DNA of 64,000 nucleotides from Paenibacillus eucommiae. GTDB lineage: Bacteria; Bacillota; Bacilli; Paenibacillales; NBRC-103111. The position numbers were made by a program, and so were the translations under genes. Under the pieces are notes generated by a model. The model had not been told where the DNA came from. It made no database searches and worked only from the letters and a program-made list of their open reading frames with translations. Of this stretch, positions 24,638-33,786 are shown piece after piece. How positions within the stretch are numbered: position 1 is the stretch's first letter; the number at the start of each line of letters is the position of its first letter. The stretch spans positions 62,001 through 126,000 of the forward strand of contig NZ_JAGGLB010000030.1 of NCBI RefSeq assembly GCF_017874215.1, given 5' to 3'.

Positions 24638-26692
24638 ATGATCATGTTAAACTTGAACAGACAGCTTGACTACAAAGCTGTGACTACCATCCGGACACTT
24701 GCCATCGACGCCGTCGATAAGGCTAATTCCGGACATCCTGGCATGCCGATGGGGGCAGCGCCGATGGCCTACGAGCTATGGTCCCGCTTTCTGAGCCACA
24801 ATCCGGACAATCCGCATTGGATCAACCGGGATCGTTTTGTTTTGTCGGCCGGTCACGGCTCCATGCTGCTTTACAGCTTGCTGCATCTGTTTGGGTATGA
24901 TCTTCCGCTGAAAGAGCTGCAAAACTTCCGCCAATGGGGCAGCCTTACGCCGGGTCATCCCGAACATGGGCATACACCCGGGGTGGATGCAACCACAGGA
25001 CCTCTCGGCCAAGGAATTGGTATGGCTGTCGGGATGGCGCTCGCAGAAGCCCATTTGGCTGCAACTTATAACCGTGACCAATTCAAGCTGATTGACCACT
25101 ATACCTATGCTATTTGTGGAGATGGGGACATCATGGAAGGTGTCACTGGAGAAGCCGCCTCACTGGCCGGACATCTCAAGCTTGGCAAACTAATTGTGCT
25201 ATATGACTCCAATGATATTTCCTTGGACGGCGATCTCAGCCTCTCCTTCTCCGAAAATGTCCAGAAGCGTTTCGAGGGCTATAATTGGCATGTTCAATTA
25301 GTGAAGGACGGCAATGATTTGGAGGAAATCAACAAGGCTCTCGCTGCTGCACAGGCAGACCCACGTCCTTCCTTGATTGAGGTCAAGACGACGATTGGCT
25401 ACGGAAGCCCCAACAAAAGCGGCAAAGCAGGCGAGCACGGTTCGCACGGAGTCCCTCTTGGGAAACAGGAAACCCTGCTGACCAAGGAATTTTACGGATG
25501 GCCGAGCGAGCCTCAGTTCTATATCCCTGAAGAAGTGCAAGCGCATCTGGGCGAATTAAAAAAGCAAGGCAAAGCGAAAGAAGCCTCATGGAATGAATTG
25601 CTCCAAGCCTACGGTCAGGCCCATCCTGAATTAGCCAAACAGTTTGACACCGCGATACATGGAAACTTGCCGGAAGGATGGGATGCAGAGCTGCCGCTTT
25701 ACCAACCGGAGGACAAGGCAATAGCTACACGTGCCGCATCCGAGCTGGCACTGAACGCCATCGCTAAAACTGTCCCTTATTTAGTAGGAGGATCTGCGGA
25801 TCTGGAGTCGTCAACAAAGACCGGGATGAAAGCTTCTGGCCGCTTAACGGGGGATGATTATGGCCAGCGCAACATTTTCTTTGGTGTGCGGGAATTCGCT
25901 ATGGGCGCGGCGGCTAACGGTATGCTGCTGCATACCGGTGTGCGGGCGTTCGTTGGAACTTTTTTCGTATTCTCCGACTATCTTCGCCCTTCCATCCGTT
26001 TGGCCGCAATTATGAATCTGCCGGTCATTTATGTATTCACTCATGATAGCATTGCGGTCGGTGAGGATGGGCCTACGCATGAGCCGATTGAACAGTTAGC
26101 CGCGCTTCGCTGCATTCCGGGCATCACGGTGCTTCGTCCTGCTGACGCTAATGAAACCAGCCTAGCTTGGAAGCATGCGGTGCAAAATCAGTCAGGACCA
26201 TGTGCGCTGGTCTTATCGAGGCAGGCGCTGCCGATCTTGCCAGGTACCCTCGAGCTGGCTCCGCAGGGATTGAGCCGTGGTGCTTATGTTCTATCTGACG
26301 CGATGAATTCTGATGGGGCGAGCAGTGAACCAAAAGCACAGATTATCGCTACAGGTTCAGAGGTACAGTTGGCTTTGGAGGCACAGAAGCAGCTAGAAGA
26401 ACGAGGTATTCCAATTCGTGTAATTAGCATGCCAAGCTGGGAGTTGTTCGACAAACAGCCACAATCCTACCAGGATGCTGTGATCCTTCCTGATTTGGAT
26501 GCAACTTTAGCCATTGAGATGGGTTCGCCGCAGGGCTGGCACCAGTACGTAGGCCGCAAAGGGGATGTCATGGCGATAAATCGTTTCGGAGCTTCTGCTC
26601 CAGCTGCTCTAGTTATTAAAGAGTATGGATTTACAGTTGAGCATGTCGTGTCCCGAGTCGAAGCGTTGCTGCATAGAACAAGCCGAATATAG
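24638..26692 (+). CDS. tkt: transketolase
   Basis: The 684-residue thiamine-diphosphate enzyme moves two-carbon ketol units between sugar phosphates in the pentose phosphate pathway. G-H-P-G-M-P-M-G near residue 28, the ThDP motif G-D-G-D-I-M-E-G near 157, and the Pyr-domain segment V-G-G-S-A-D-L near 380 are visible, and family length is normal. The ORF extends upstream to 24503, but GAGGAGGG at 24622-24629 and conserved sequence place the start at ATG 24638. The upstream 45 codons are not conserved-looking. A strong terminator follows. Confidence 0.93.
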   Translation: MIMLNLNRQLDYKAVTTIRTLAIDAVDKANSGHPGMPMGAAPMAYELWSRFLSHNPDNPHWINRDRFVLSAGHGSMLLYSLLHLFGYDLPLKELQNFRQWGSLTPGHPEHGHTPGVDATTGPLGQGIGMAVGMALAEAHLAATYNRDQFKLIDHYTYAICGDGDIMEGVTGEAASLAGHLKLGKLIVLYDSNDISLDGDLSLSFSENVQKRFEGYNWHVQLVKDGNDLEEINKALAAAQADPRPSLIEVKTTIGYGSPNKSGKAGEHGSHGVPLGKQETLLTKEFYGWPSEPQFYIPEEVQAHLGELKKQGKAKEASWNELLQAYGQAHPELAKQFDTAIHGNLPEGWDAELPLYQPEDKAIATRAASELALNAIAKTVPYLVGGSADLESSTKTGMKASGRLTGDDYGQRNIFFGVREFAMGAAANGMLLHTGVRAFVGTFFVFSDYLRPSIRLAAIMNLPVIYVFTHDSIAVGEDGPTHEPIEQLAALRCIPGITVLRPADANETSLAWKHAVQNQSGPCALVLSRQALPILPGTLELAPQGLSRGAYVLSDAMNSDGASSEPKAQIIATGSEVQLALEAQKQLEERGIPIRVISMPSWELFDKQPQSYQDAVILPDLDATLAIEMGSPQGWHQYVGRKGDVMAINRFGASAPAALVIKEYGFTVEHVVSRVEALLHRTSRI

Positions 26693-26818
26693 AGCCGGTC
26701 GAGCTGGTCATCAAACCGACCAAAATTTGTAATGAAAATGAAATCTTATTTTCATCTTGTTTTAATGAATCAAGCCTATAATAAGACTCAACCCCCTTTT
26801 TAATATATATACACTTTA

Positions 26819-26850
26819 GACCCGCAGCCCGTTGCTGTGGGTCTCCTTTT
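26819..26850 (+). terminator. tkt terminator
   Basis: GACCCGCAG and CTGTGGGTC arms form a 9-bp hairpin followed by TCC and T5. Confidence 0.85.
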
Positions 26851-26918
26851 TGTCATTTATCATTTGCAATTCATGCATTTGTTTAAGCTTTAATAACGAA
26901 AAAAGGAGCACCCATCAT

Positions 26919-27410
26919 ATGATGATTTCTTATGAGACAGGACCCAATAAGTTTCACTGCAGAGCGGCCAGCATTATTTTGCATAATAATAAAGTGCTTC
27001 TGCAAAGATTGGTCAATGAACACGCATGGTTCATACCTGGAGGCAGGGTGGAATTCAATGAGGCTGCGGAACAAACAATTGAACGGGAAATGCTTGAAGA
27101 ATTTGATGTATCTATTTTAGATAGGAGAATGGTCTGGATCGTTGAAAATTTCGTTGAATTTGCTGATAGGCGTATACATGAGATTGGCTTATTTTTTCTC
27201 GTTACCTTGCCGGAAAACCACCCCATATATAAACATGACAGTGAGTTTGCAGGGGTTGAAGATGGGTTCATTCATAGGTGGGTTTCTATGGATAAGCTGG
27301 ATGATTACCTTATAGTTCCAGAATTCGTTGTACCGGAATTAAAGCTCTTAAACATACATGAAGGTATACAAGCAGGCGTAAAACACATTGTAAATAGAAG
27401 TGTACGATAA
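26919..27410 (+). CDS. Nudix hydrolase
   Basis: The ~163-residue protein hydrolyses a nucleoside-diphosphate-linked substrate by family membership. The Nudix box reads G-R-V-E-F-N-E, seven residues, R-E-M-L-E-E-F-D-V (residues about 46-68): the catalytic R-E-x-x-E-E is intact, but the usual Gly near the end is Asp. AAAAAGGAG at 26900-26908 supports ATG 26919; a second ATG follows immediately. The upstream extension to 26832 overlaps the tkt terminator and is rejected. The substrate is unknown. Confidence 0.85.
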   Translation: MMISYETGPNKFHCRAASIILHNNKVLLQRLVNEHAWFIPGGRVEFNEAAEQTIEREMLEEFDVSILDRRMVWIVENFVEFADRRIHEIGLFFLVTLPENHPIYKHDSEFAGVEDGFIHRWVSMDKLDDYLIVPEFVVPELKLLNIHEGIQAGVKHIVNRSVR

Positions 27411-27433
27411 AATGTAAAAGGGTGTATGGCGCG

Positions 27434-28354
27434 CTACGAGTGCATAACGACCCTCTGATCTACAATGTGGTACTTTTCTTCGATCTTCAGCTCGATGATT
27501 TCCTTCATCTTTTGCCGGTACTGCAGTGGCGACATTTTCTCCTTGGCAGTAAAACGACGGCTTAAATAGTGCACCGTTTGAAAACCGACTCTAGCGGAAA
27601 TTTCGGTAATCGAAAGCTCTGTATTGACTAGCAGCTCCTTTGCCTCCTGGATGCGCCAATTGTTCAAATATTGCATCGGTGATACTTTGTAACGCTCGCA
27701 AAATACCCGGCATAAATGAGCTCGGCTCACTGCCAATTGCTGGGCAAGCTCTTTAAGAATAATTTTCTGGTCATAGTTCCCGTGAAAATATTGAAGAGCC
27801 TTGCTGGCTACGTCATCGCCAAACTCGGTTTTTCCAAGAAGGACATTCGCGGCGGCATCCCTTTCTTCGGAAAAGCTGGATAGGTTCGTTATCGCAGGAA
27901 TATCCTCCTGGCTTTCTATGCTGCGGGATCGCTGTATATTCATGATGAATTCAATAAAATTAGCCGTAATAATTTCCTTATATTGTGGTCGACAGTGTAT
28001 CGCTTCCTCCAGCATAGCTTCCAGAATCATTTTTATTTTCACATTCGGAACGACCATTTTCAACGACATTAGCTTCAGATACGCCTCTAATTGAGGATCG
28101 TTGACAAGGGCCTTTACTTCGATCGTACATAAAGGCCTTGAAGCATCCGAAAGCAAACTGTGATTCGTGTCTGGAGGAATAATGTACATATCGTTTTTAT
28201 GCATATTGTATTGGACACCATTCGCTAAGAGCGTTCCGCTTCCGCCTACCACATATAATAGATGATGAAAGTTATGGCAATGATTGATGACGTAGCTCTC
28301 GTACTTGTACTTGCATCTTGATATGAAGAGTACTCTCGTCGATTTAAAGCTCAT
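27434..28354 (-). CDS. AraC-family transcriptional regulator
   Basis: The 306-residue protein has an N-terminal cupin-like sensor (H-N-F-H-H-L-L-Y-V-V-G-G near residue 27, I-P-P-D-T-N-H near 60) and a C-terminal AraC double helix-turn-helix (about 190-290), ending in F-T-A-K-E-K-M-S-P-L-Q-Y-R. I start at ATG 28354, well spaced from AGGTGGAGG; a GTG four codons earlier overlaps that site. It lies just downstream of the GntR-SBP fusion gene on the same strand, so the two regulators may form one unit. No transporter or catabolic genes are adjacent. Confidence 0.85.
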   Translation of the reverse strand: MSFKSTRVLFISRCKYKYESYVINHCHNFHHLLYVVGGSGTLLANGVQYNMHKNDMYIIPPDTNHSLLSDASRPLCTIEVKALVNDPQLEAYLKLMSLKMVVPNVKIKMILEAMLEEAIHCRPQYKEIITANFIEFIMNIQRSRSIESQEDIPAITNLSSFSEERDAAANVLLGKTEFGDDVASKALQYFHGNYDQKIILKELAQQLAVSRAHLCRVFCERYKVSPMQYLNNWRIQEAKELLVNTELSITEISARVGFQTVHYLSRRFTAKEKMSPLQYRQKMKEIIELKIEEKYHIVDQRVVMHS

Positions 28355-28407
28355 CCGTTCCTCCACCTCTGCTTATATTTTAGGTTGACCTGGCAGGCCT
28401 GCACGCC

Positions 28408-29826
28408 TTATTCATTAATACTCGTTAATTCTCGTTTCTTTTGCTTGCCCGCCCGCTCTGTTTCCCGCGCTGACAATTTATCAACGATCCTGTCGCACAT
28501 CTCTTCTTCATCCAGCAGATCTGCCCAGTAAGCCTTCATCTGTCCAGCGAGTAGATGATTCAACCGCCATGGAAAATTCAATTCGCTGTGCATGCGGTAA
28601 GAAGATATAATTTCGCGGTACAGCCCATACCTGCTAGGCCTAGATGCAGCCGATTGCTCAGTCCTTTCTATTTGCTGCAAGGCAGGCAGGCTTAGCGTAA
28701 TCTCACCTATCATATTCTGCGTCCGCCTCGATACAAAGTAGTCAATCAGTATTTGGGCCGCTTCCTTATTCCGGGAAAACCGATTCATCCCAAAGCCGAT
28801 AGCTACCAGCAGCGTTCGCGGTTCGTGGATATAAGGCACTGGCGTTATGTCGTAATCAAGACCTGTGTTTCGGAGCACGTTCATCCCCATATAGCTGATA
28901 AGAATCATCGAGACTTTGCCTTCTATAAACAACTCATTAATATCATCATTGTTTTCTGATAAATAAAGCGGGAATATATCGCGGTTCAGAATAATCTGCT
29001 TGCCCAGCTTCATCCCTTCCAGCAGCTTCGTACCACGGAAATCGCGGAGTCTGGTCCCCTCCCATTCGAAGCGGTCACCACTCTGCAGCAAAAATAACGG
29101 CCAGCGGTTTTCTGAAAGAATATGAAAGCAGAAGCCAAATCTCCCCTCGTTCTCGGACAGCTTTGTCGCGTTTTTGGCCAAGTCCTCCCAGGTCCAACCC
29201 CCATGAGGTTCAGGGATATTACGTTCTTTGAAATGGGCCCGGTTGTAGCACAGTACGATCGGAGAGAATATGGCAGGCAGCACGTACTGCTGATCATCTA
29301 CTATAAAAGCATCGTTCAAAAAAGGATACACGTCCTCCGAGCCAATAAGAGGTTCCAGCATAGTATGCAGGCCATCTTCCTTCAACTGTTGGAACTGCGT
29401 AGAATCCACTGTAATCACGTCAGCCTGCTGATAATCCCGATTCTCATTGAACGGCATATCCGAAAATGGGACGGTATCTACACGGATCCACGGATGCAAG
29501 CGGTGAAAATCATCCAGCAGCGTACTTAAAGAAAAATCACGCTCGATCGATTCTGAACAAGCCAATGTCAACGTAACGCTCACACGCTGTACGTTGTTCA
29601 CCCGGTTGCCGACCCGCGGTATTTTCACGATGAGGCCTTCCTCGACGAGCTTCTCCATACCTTTGCGTACCGACTTATTGCTTAATTGGAACCTCTTGGC
29701 CAAATCCGATTCAGAAGGCAGGAAGGAATTGGCGGGAAAGATTCCCCCATGAATATCCTGGCGCAATTGTTCAGCCATCTGCTCCAGCTGGAGCTGAAAC
29801 TCTTTATTCGTCGGTTTTGCTTTCAT
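28408..29826 (-). CDS. GntR winged helix fused to an extracellular-type sugar-binding domain
   Basis: Residues 1-75 are a GntR winged helix (F-L-P-S-E-S-D-L-A and S-N-K-S-V-R-K-G-M). Residues about 85-430 resemble SBP_bac_1 solute-binding proteins of sugar ABC transporters (Y-V-L-P-A-I-F-S-P-I-V-L-C-Y-N near 160; G-G-W-T-W-E-D-L-A near 190). There is no signal peptide, so the binding domain is a cytosolic sensor. The C-terminus is Lys/Arg-rich. It has a strong promoter flanked by matching 9-mers (29953-30036). The ligand is probably an oligosaccharide but is not determined; no ABC transporter is encoded nearby. Confidence 0.82.
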   Translation of the reverse strand: MKAKPTNKEFQLQLEQMAEQLRQDIHGGIFPANSFLPSESDLAKRFQLSNKSVRKGMEKLVEEGLIVKIPRVGNRVNNVQRVSVTLTLACSESIERDFSLSTLLDDFHRLHPWIRVDTVPFSDMPFNENRDYQQADVITVDSTQFQQLKEDGLHTMLEPLIGSEDVYPFLNDAFIVDDQQYVLPAIFSPIVLCYNRAHFKERNIPEPHGGWTWEDLAKNATKLSENEGRFGFCFHILSENRWPLFLLQSGDRFEWEGTRLRDFRGTKLLEGMKLGKQIILNRDIFPLYLSENNDDINELFIEGKVSMILISYMGMNVLRNTGLDYDITPVPYIHEPRTLLVAIGFGMNRFSRNKEAAQILIDYFVSRRTQNMIGEITLSLPALQQIERTEQSAASRPSRYGLYREIISSYRMHSELNFPWRLNHLLAGQMKAYWADLLDEEEMCDRIVDKLSARETERAGKQKKRELTSINE

Positions 29827-29952
29827 TTGAGCAACACTCCGTTTTCGTATGGCTAACTTCAGATTATGATCCTTATACTTCCAGGTGTAATTCCCTAACT
29901 TGAATTTCCTTCATATTCCATTACTTTTCTAATGTTTATTTCATGTGTTTAT

Positions 29953-30036
29953 GTACACTAGTTATAATTAAACCACTATTTAATCATCATTATAAGGTTG
30001 TAATTAAGCGCTGTCAACACTAAAAACGTACACTAG
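29953..30036 (-). promoter_or_regulatory. consensus promoter flanked by repeated GTACACTAG sites
   Basis: On the minus strand TTGACA (30012-30017) and TATAAT (29989-29994) are exactly 17 bp apart, serving the GntR-SBP gene about 165 nt downstream. The 9-mer GTACACTAG occurs at 29953-29961 and 30028-30036, just downstream of the -10 and upstream of the -35, 75 bp apart. These may be autoregulatory sites. Nothing else is evident in the 29827-30255 gap. Confidence 0.7.
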
Positions 30037-30255
30037 AAGGCGTTTAAACCCTCATTATATACATCAGAGAACAAAGTATTGCCAGCATCACCCGGCGGGA
30101 GCTCCGATAGCTCTACTTCCATGCATATCAAGCTCTTGGAATAAAGAATCCTGAGGACTTTTAATATATAATGAAAGGACTACGCTTAAACTAAAAGAAG
30201 TTACACGGATTTCAAAAATAAGTGTGTACTTATATTTCTGGAAAGTAGGGAAACT

Positions 30256-30942
30256 ATGCCCCTCAACATATTAGTCGTTGAAGATGATACGGATATTAAC
30301 CGGCTGCTAGGCACTCTTTTGGGCAAGCAAGGGTACCAGACAGAGTCGGCGTTCTCCGGTAGTGAAGCGAAGCTGCTTTTGTCTATGCGGGAGTATGACC
30401 TGGTTTTGCTGGATTTGATGCTGCCCGGAATGCCCGGAGAAGAACTGATGAAGGACATCCGCAGTCACTCCTATGTGCCAGTCATCATTATCTCGGCTAA
30501 GGCGGAAACGAAAGACAAAATCGAGTTGCTCAAATATGGTGCCGATGATTATATAACGAAACCTTTTGATAAGGATGAGGTGCTGGCTCGGGTAGAGGCA
30601 CAACTGCGGCGTTATAAAACATTCAGCCTTACTGAGCAGACAGCCAAGCAGCTGATTTATCAGGACCTTGTCCTGGATATTACTTCACGAACCGTTACAT
30701 TGGCGGGGAATCCGGTCTCCCTTACTTCCAAAGAATTCGAATTGCTGACGATATTGGTACGGTCTCCTGGCAAATTATTCACGAGGGAAGATTTGTATCA
30801 AGCCGTGTGGCATGAAAAGTATGTCATTGAAGATAACACGATTAACGTACATATGAGCAATTTGCGCAGCAAGCTATCCAAAAACACCCCTGATCGAATT
30901 TATATCGAAACGGTTTGGGGCATCGGCTTTAAAATGGTCTGA
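30256..30942 (+). CDS. OmpR-family response regulator
   Basis: The 228-residue protein has a receiver domain (D53 in L-D-L-M-L-P-G; T-K-P-F-D near 101) and an OmpR winged helix ending E-T-V-W-G-I-G-F-K-M-V. It opens an operon-like block with an ABC ATPase, permease and histidine kinase, an order found in antibiotic-sensing and detoxification modules of Bacillales. A 118-bp gap before the ATPase gene holds direct repeats suitable for an OmpR-type dimer, so it may activate the ABC genes. Confidence 0.9.
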   Translation: MPLNILVVEDDTDINRLLGTLLGKQGYQTESAFSGSEAKLLLSMREYDLVLLDLMLPGMPGEELMKDIRSHSYVPVIIISAKAETKDKIELLKYGADDYITKPFDKDEVLARVEAQLRRYKTFSLTEQTAKQLIYQDLVLDITSRTVTLAGNPVSLTSKEFELLTILVRSPGKLFTREDLYQAVWHEKYVIEDNTINVHMSNLRSKLSKNTPDRIYIETVWGIGFKMV

Positions 30943-30987
30943 CTTTTTGCAGACTCTATTCGGACTCCATGCGAACTTTATGCTTTC

Positions 30988-31003
30988 TTTACGATTTTTT
31001 ACG
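30988..31003 (+). promoter_or_regulatory. TTTACG direct repeats, possible response-regulator site
   Basis: TTTACG occurs at 30988-30993 and again at 30998-31003, a 10-bp period expected for tandem OmpR-type binding. It lies about 65 bp before the ABC ATPase start. No strong promoter hexamers are visible. Confidence 0.35.
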
Positions 31004-31060
31004 CTTCGTTAAGGACTTGCTGACAACTGATTAGGTAAAGTAAAGGTACGAGGTGATCAA

Positions 31061-31990
31061 ATGATGTCAAACAACATAATATTAGCTGCACAATCATTGA
31101 ACAAAACGTACGGATCCTTTACTGCTCTCCACCCCACTACCCTATCCATAGCCAAGGGGGAGATTCTTGGACTAGTTGGCAAAAATGGAGCCGGCAAGAC
31201 AACTTTGTTAAAGCTTATTACGGGTCAGTGTCTCCCTACGGGTGGGGAACTGACGTTATTTTCGGAGACAACCCCCGAAGGGCTGCGGCAGGCGAGGCAA
31301 AGGATGGGGGCGATTGTAGAGACACCCTGCTTTTACCGTGATATGACGGCTAGGCAGAATCTGGAGTACTACCGGATTCAGCGCGGAATTCCTGGTAAGG
31401 AGAGAGTTGAGGCGGCGTTGCATGAAGTTGGTCTGAGGGATACGGGCAGCAAGAAATTCAGGGATTTTTCCTTAGGAATGAAGCAGCGGCTGGGACTTGC
31501 TCTGGCGTTGATGAATCATCCTGATTTTCTTGTATTGGATGAGCCGATAAATGGTCTTGACCCGCTGGGTATTGTGGAAATACGTGAACTACTGCTGACC
31601 TTGAACCGTGAAAAACAGATCACGATGCTCATTTCCGGACATGTGCTGGCAGAAATGCAGAGCCTGGCCACCACTTATGCGTTTATCGATGGGGGCAGAA
31701 TGATCAAAACAATGACCGCACGGCAGCTTGAGGAAAGCTACGGACATTATCTCAGACTGGTGGTCGATCGCGAAACTGGAGCGGCGGCTCTTCTGGAAAG
31801 ACATTTCCCAGATATTCGGTACAGTATCCAGCCCGACAAGTCTGTTCACATTTATAATTTGCAGGGACAGGCGGATGAAGTGACCCGGGTACTAGTAGGT
31901 AATCATATTCGGCTTTACTCACTGGAAAACAGAGGGACGAATCTGGAGGATTATTTTGTGTCCTTAGTGGGAGGGAGCAAAGATGTCTAA
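31061..31990 (+). CDS. ABC transporter ATP-binding protein (BcrA-like)
   Basis: The 309-residue ATPase shows Walker A G-K-N-G-A-G-K-T-T at residues 40-48, a signature segment F-S-L-G-M-K-Q-R-L near 140, and Walker B F-L-V-L-D-E-P near 163. The C-terminal ~90 residues form the extra domain common in BcrA-type exporters. GAGGTGATCAA precedes the ATG. Its 3' end overlaps the permease gene by 8 bp. With the permease it should form an exporter, perhaps for a peptide antibiotic or membrane-active compound. Confidence 0.9.
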   Translation: MMSNNIILAAQSLNKTYGSFTALHPTTLSIAKGEILGLVGKNGAGKTTLLKLITGQCLPTGGELTLFSETTPEGLRQARQRMGAIVETPCFYRDMTARQNLEYYRIQRGIPGKERVEAALHEVGLRDTGSKKFRDFSLGMKQRLGLALALMNHPDFLVLDEPINGLDPLGIVEIRELLLTLNREKQITMLISGHVLAEMQSLATTYAFIDGGRMIKTMTARQLEESYGHYLRLVVDRETGAAALLERHFPDIRYSIQPDKSVHIYNLQGQADEVTRVLVGNHIRLYSLENRGTNLEDYFVSLVGGSKDV

Positions 31991-32726
31991 TTATTTGAAA
32001 AGTGAGCTGTATCGGCTTGTTCGTAAAAAGGCATTCTATTTCTTTCTGGCCATTTGCATGCTTGGGCCTCTCATTGTAACATTATTGACAGCAACAACGG
32101 GAGGCGAGCTATACGCAAATACGGAGTTTGCCTTCAAATCGGCTATGAATATGTGGAGCTTAGTGTTTATTATAGTTCCAATCATAGTCAGTTTCTTGGT
32201 ATCAGATGAATTTACCGATGGAGCGTTAAAAAATACAGTTGCGTATGGAATTACTCGTAGTACCGTTTTTTATGGCAAATGGATCATGGAGCTGCTGTTT
32301 TTGGGTATCTCCTGGCTGGTGACTTATATTTCATTGACTGCTAGTGTGTTTCTGCTGTTGCAGAACAACGGAACGACCCATTTTATGGATTTCACGGCGT
32401 CTATTGCAGGTGTACTACCACTGGTTCTCGCTGCACTTACTGTTTCCCATTGTCTTTGTTTTTTGACAGAGAAGCCGTTGCCCCATCTGGTATCTTATGC
32501 GCTCATAATCATTGCCTTGCCCGAGCTGTATTTCATGTTTGCTCATGGTATACCAGCATGGAGAGAGATCGTGGACAGGGTTCCGCTATTTCCTTATGCG
32601 GCGGCCAATGACTTCTTCTGGATGAAGTCAAACGGATTGCTTCTCTGCTGGATCATTGGAACAGCGTATGTACTTCTTGCTTTTCTGACTAGCGCCAGAT
32701 GGGTGAAGACGAAAGAATTCAAGTAA
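31983..32726 (+). CDS. ABC-2-type permease
   Basis: The 247-residue membrane protein has six predicted helices (about residues 19-38, 60-80, 100-128, 138-160, 167-186, 220-240) and a S-D-E-F-T-D-G-A-L-K-N segment near 77 characteristic of ABC-2 lantibiotic-immunity-type permeases. It overlaps the ATPase gene and is followed 12 bp later by the kinase gene. The substrate is not known. Confidence 0.85.
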   Translation: MSNYLKSELYRLVRKKAFYFFLAICMLGPLIVTLLTATTGGELYANTEFAFKSAMNMWSLVFIIVPIIVSFLVSDEFTDGALKNTVAYGITRSTVFYGKWIMELLFLGISWLVTYISLTASVFLLLQNNGTTHFMDFTASIAGVLPLVLAALTVSHCLCFLTEKPLPHLVSYALIIIALPELYFMFAHGIPAWREIVDRVPLFPYAAANDFFWMKSNGLLLCWIIGTAYVLLAFLTSARWVKTKEFK

Positions 32727-32738
32727 AACCAAGGGAGC

Positions 32739-33659
32739 GTGACAAAATTGTTAACTGCTGTGTTGGCCGGAGTAGCGATCCTTTTTGCCACGCTTTATTG
32801 GTTGTTACGCAAATCTCTACGGCGGGCGACCGATCAAATTAGACAAATTTTGTCCGACCCGCTTACTAACCGGCATATCCACCTTCGTTCGCCTGACAAG
32901 GAACTGGAAGCGTTGCTGGTTGAAGTGAATCGGCTGCTCTCTGCCAAGCAGACCGATCGCATCCTTTATGAGCGAAAAGAAGGACAAATTCGCAAGCAGA
33001 TTGCCAATATTACGCATGATTTGCGTACTCCGCTCACCTCGATGCTCGGCTATATGGAGCTGCTGCAGGAGGAACACCTGTCCACTGAAGAGGCTGAGGA
33101 ATATCTGGTTGTTGTGGAGAAGCGCGCGAAGGCCTTGCGGTCACTCATTTGCAGTTTCTATGATTTATCAAGGATTGAAGCCAAGGATTATCCCATCGTG
33201 CTGCAAAAGGTCGATTTGCAGGTTCTACTAAAGCGGGTATTGGCCGATCATTACTCTGAAATTACCACTGCAGGATTCCAGGTCGTTCTTGATCTTTCGG
33301 ACACGAATTGTTTTGTAATAGCAGATGAGGAGAGCGTGATACGCATTTATATGAATGTGCTGCAAAATGTTCTGAATCACGGACAGCGTTCCCTGCATGT
33401 GTTTCAAGGTGTGATGGATGACAAAATGGTCACGATTCTCTCCAATGAAACGATATCCCTGCAGGAAGAGGATCTCCCCTATTTGTTTGAACGAAGCTTC
33501 ACTGGGGATCGAGCCCGTACGGAGCACAACAGCGGTTTGGGGCTCGCGGTAGTAAAGGGATTGATAGAGCAAATGGGCGGCTGCGTTCATGTGGAATATC
33601 ATGCGTCTCTGTTTACGCTTCATTTGGAGTGGAATACACCGACAGCGACAAAAAAATAA
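32739..33659 (+). CDS. sensor histidine kinase with minimal sensor domain
   Basis: The 306-residue kinase has only one N-terminal membrane helix (residues 4-23) and no extracellular domain, then HisKA with H93 in T-H-D-L-R-T-P and a HATPase domain with N-V-L-N-H and G-L-G-L-A-V-V-K. Kinases of this type usually sense through a partner transporter. It starts at GTG 32739 behind AAGGGA, the last gene of the regulator-ABC-kinase block. It probably phosphorylates the response regulator at 30256. Confidence 0.88.
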   Translation: MTKLLTAVLAGVAILFATLYWLLRKSLRRATDQIRQILSDPLTNRHIHLRSPDKELEALLVEVNRLLSAKQTDRILYERKEGQIRKQIANITHDLRTPLTSMLGYMELLQEEHLSTEEAEEYLVVVEKRAKALRSLICSFYDLSRIEAKDYPIVLQKVDLQVLLKRVLADHYSEITTAGFQVVLDLSDTNCFVIADEESVIRIYMNVLQNVLNHGQRSLHVFQGVMDDKMVTILSNETISLQEEDLPYLFERSFTGDRARTEHNSGLGLAVVKGLIEQMGGCVHVEYHASLFTLHLEWNTPTATKK

Positions 33660-33786
33660 CGGAGCCCCTAGAGTGGCCCCGCAGTTGATCTTTGAATGGA
33701 TGTCTCTATTGTCACTAACGTTTTTACTATCTCTATTGTCTCTACTATTTCTACGTATTTCTAATTTCTACTAGCTCTAGCTATAT

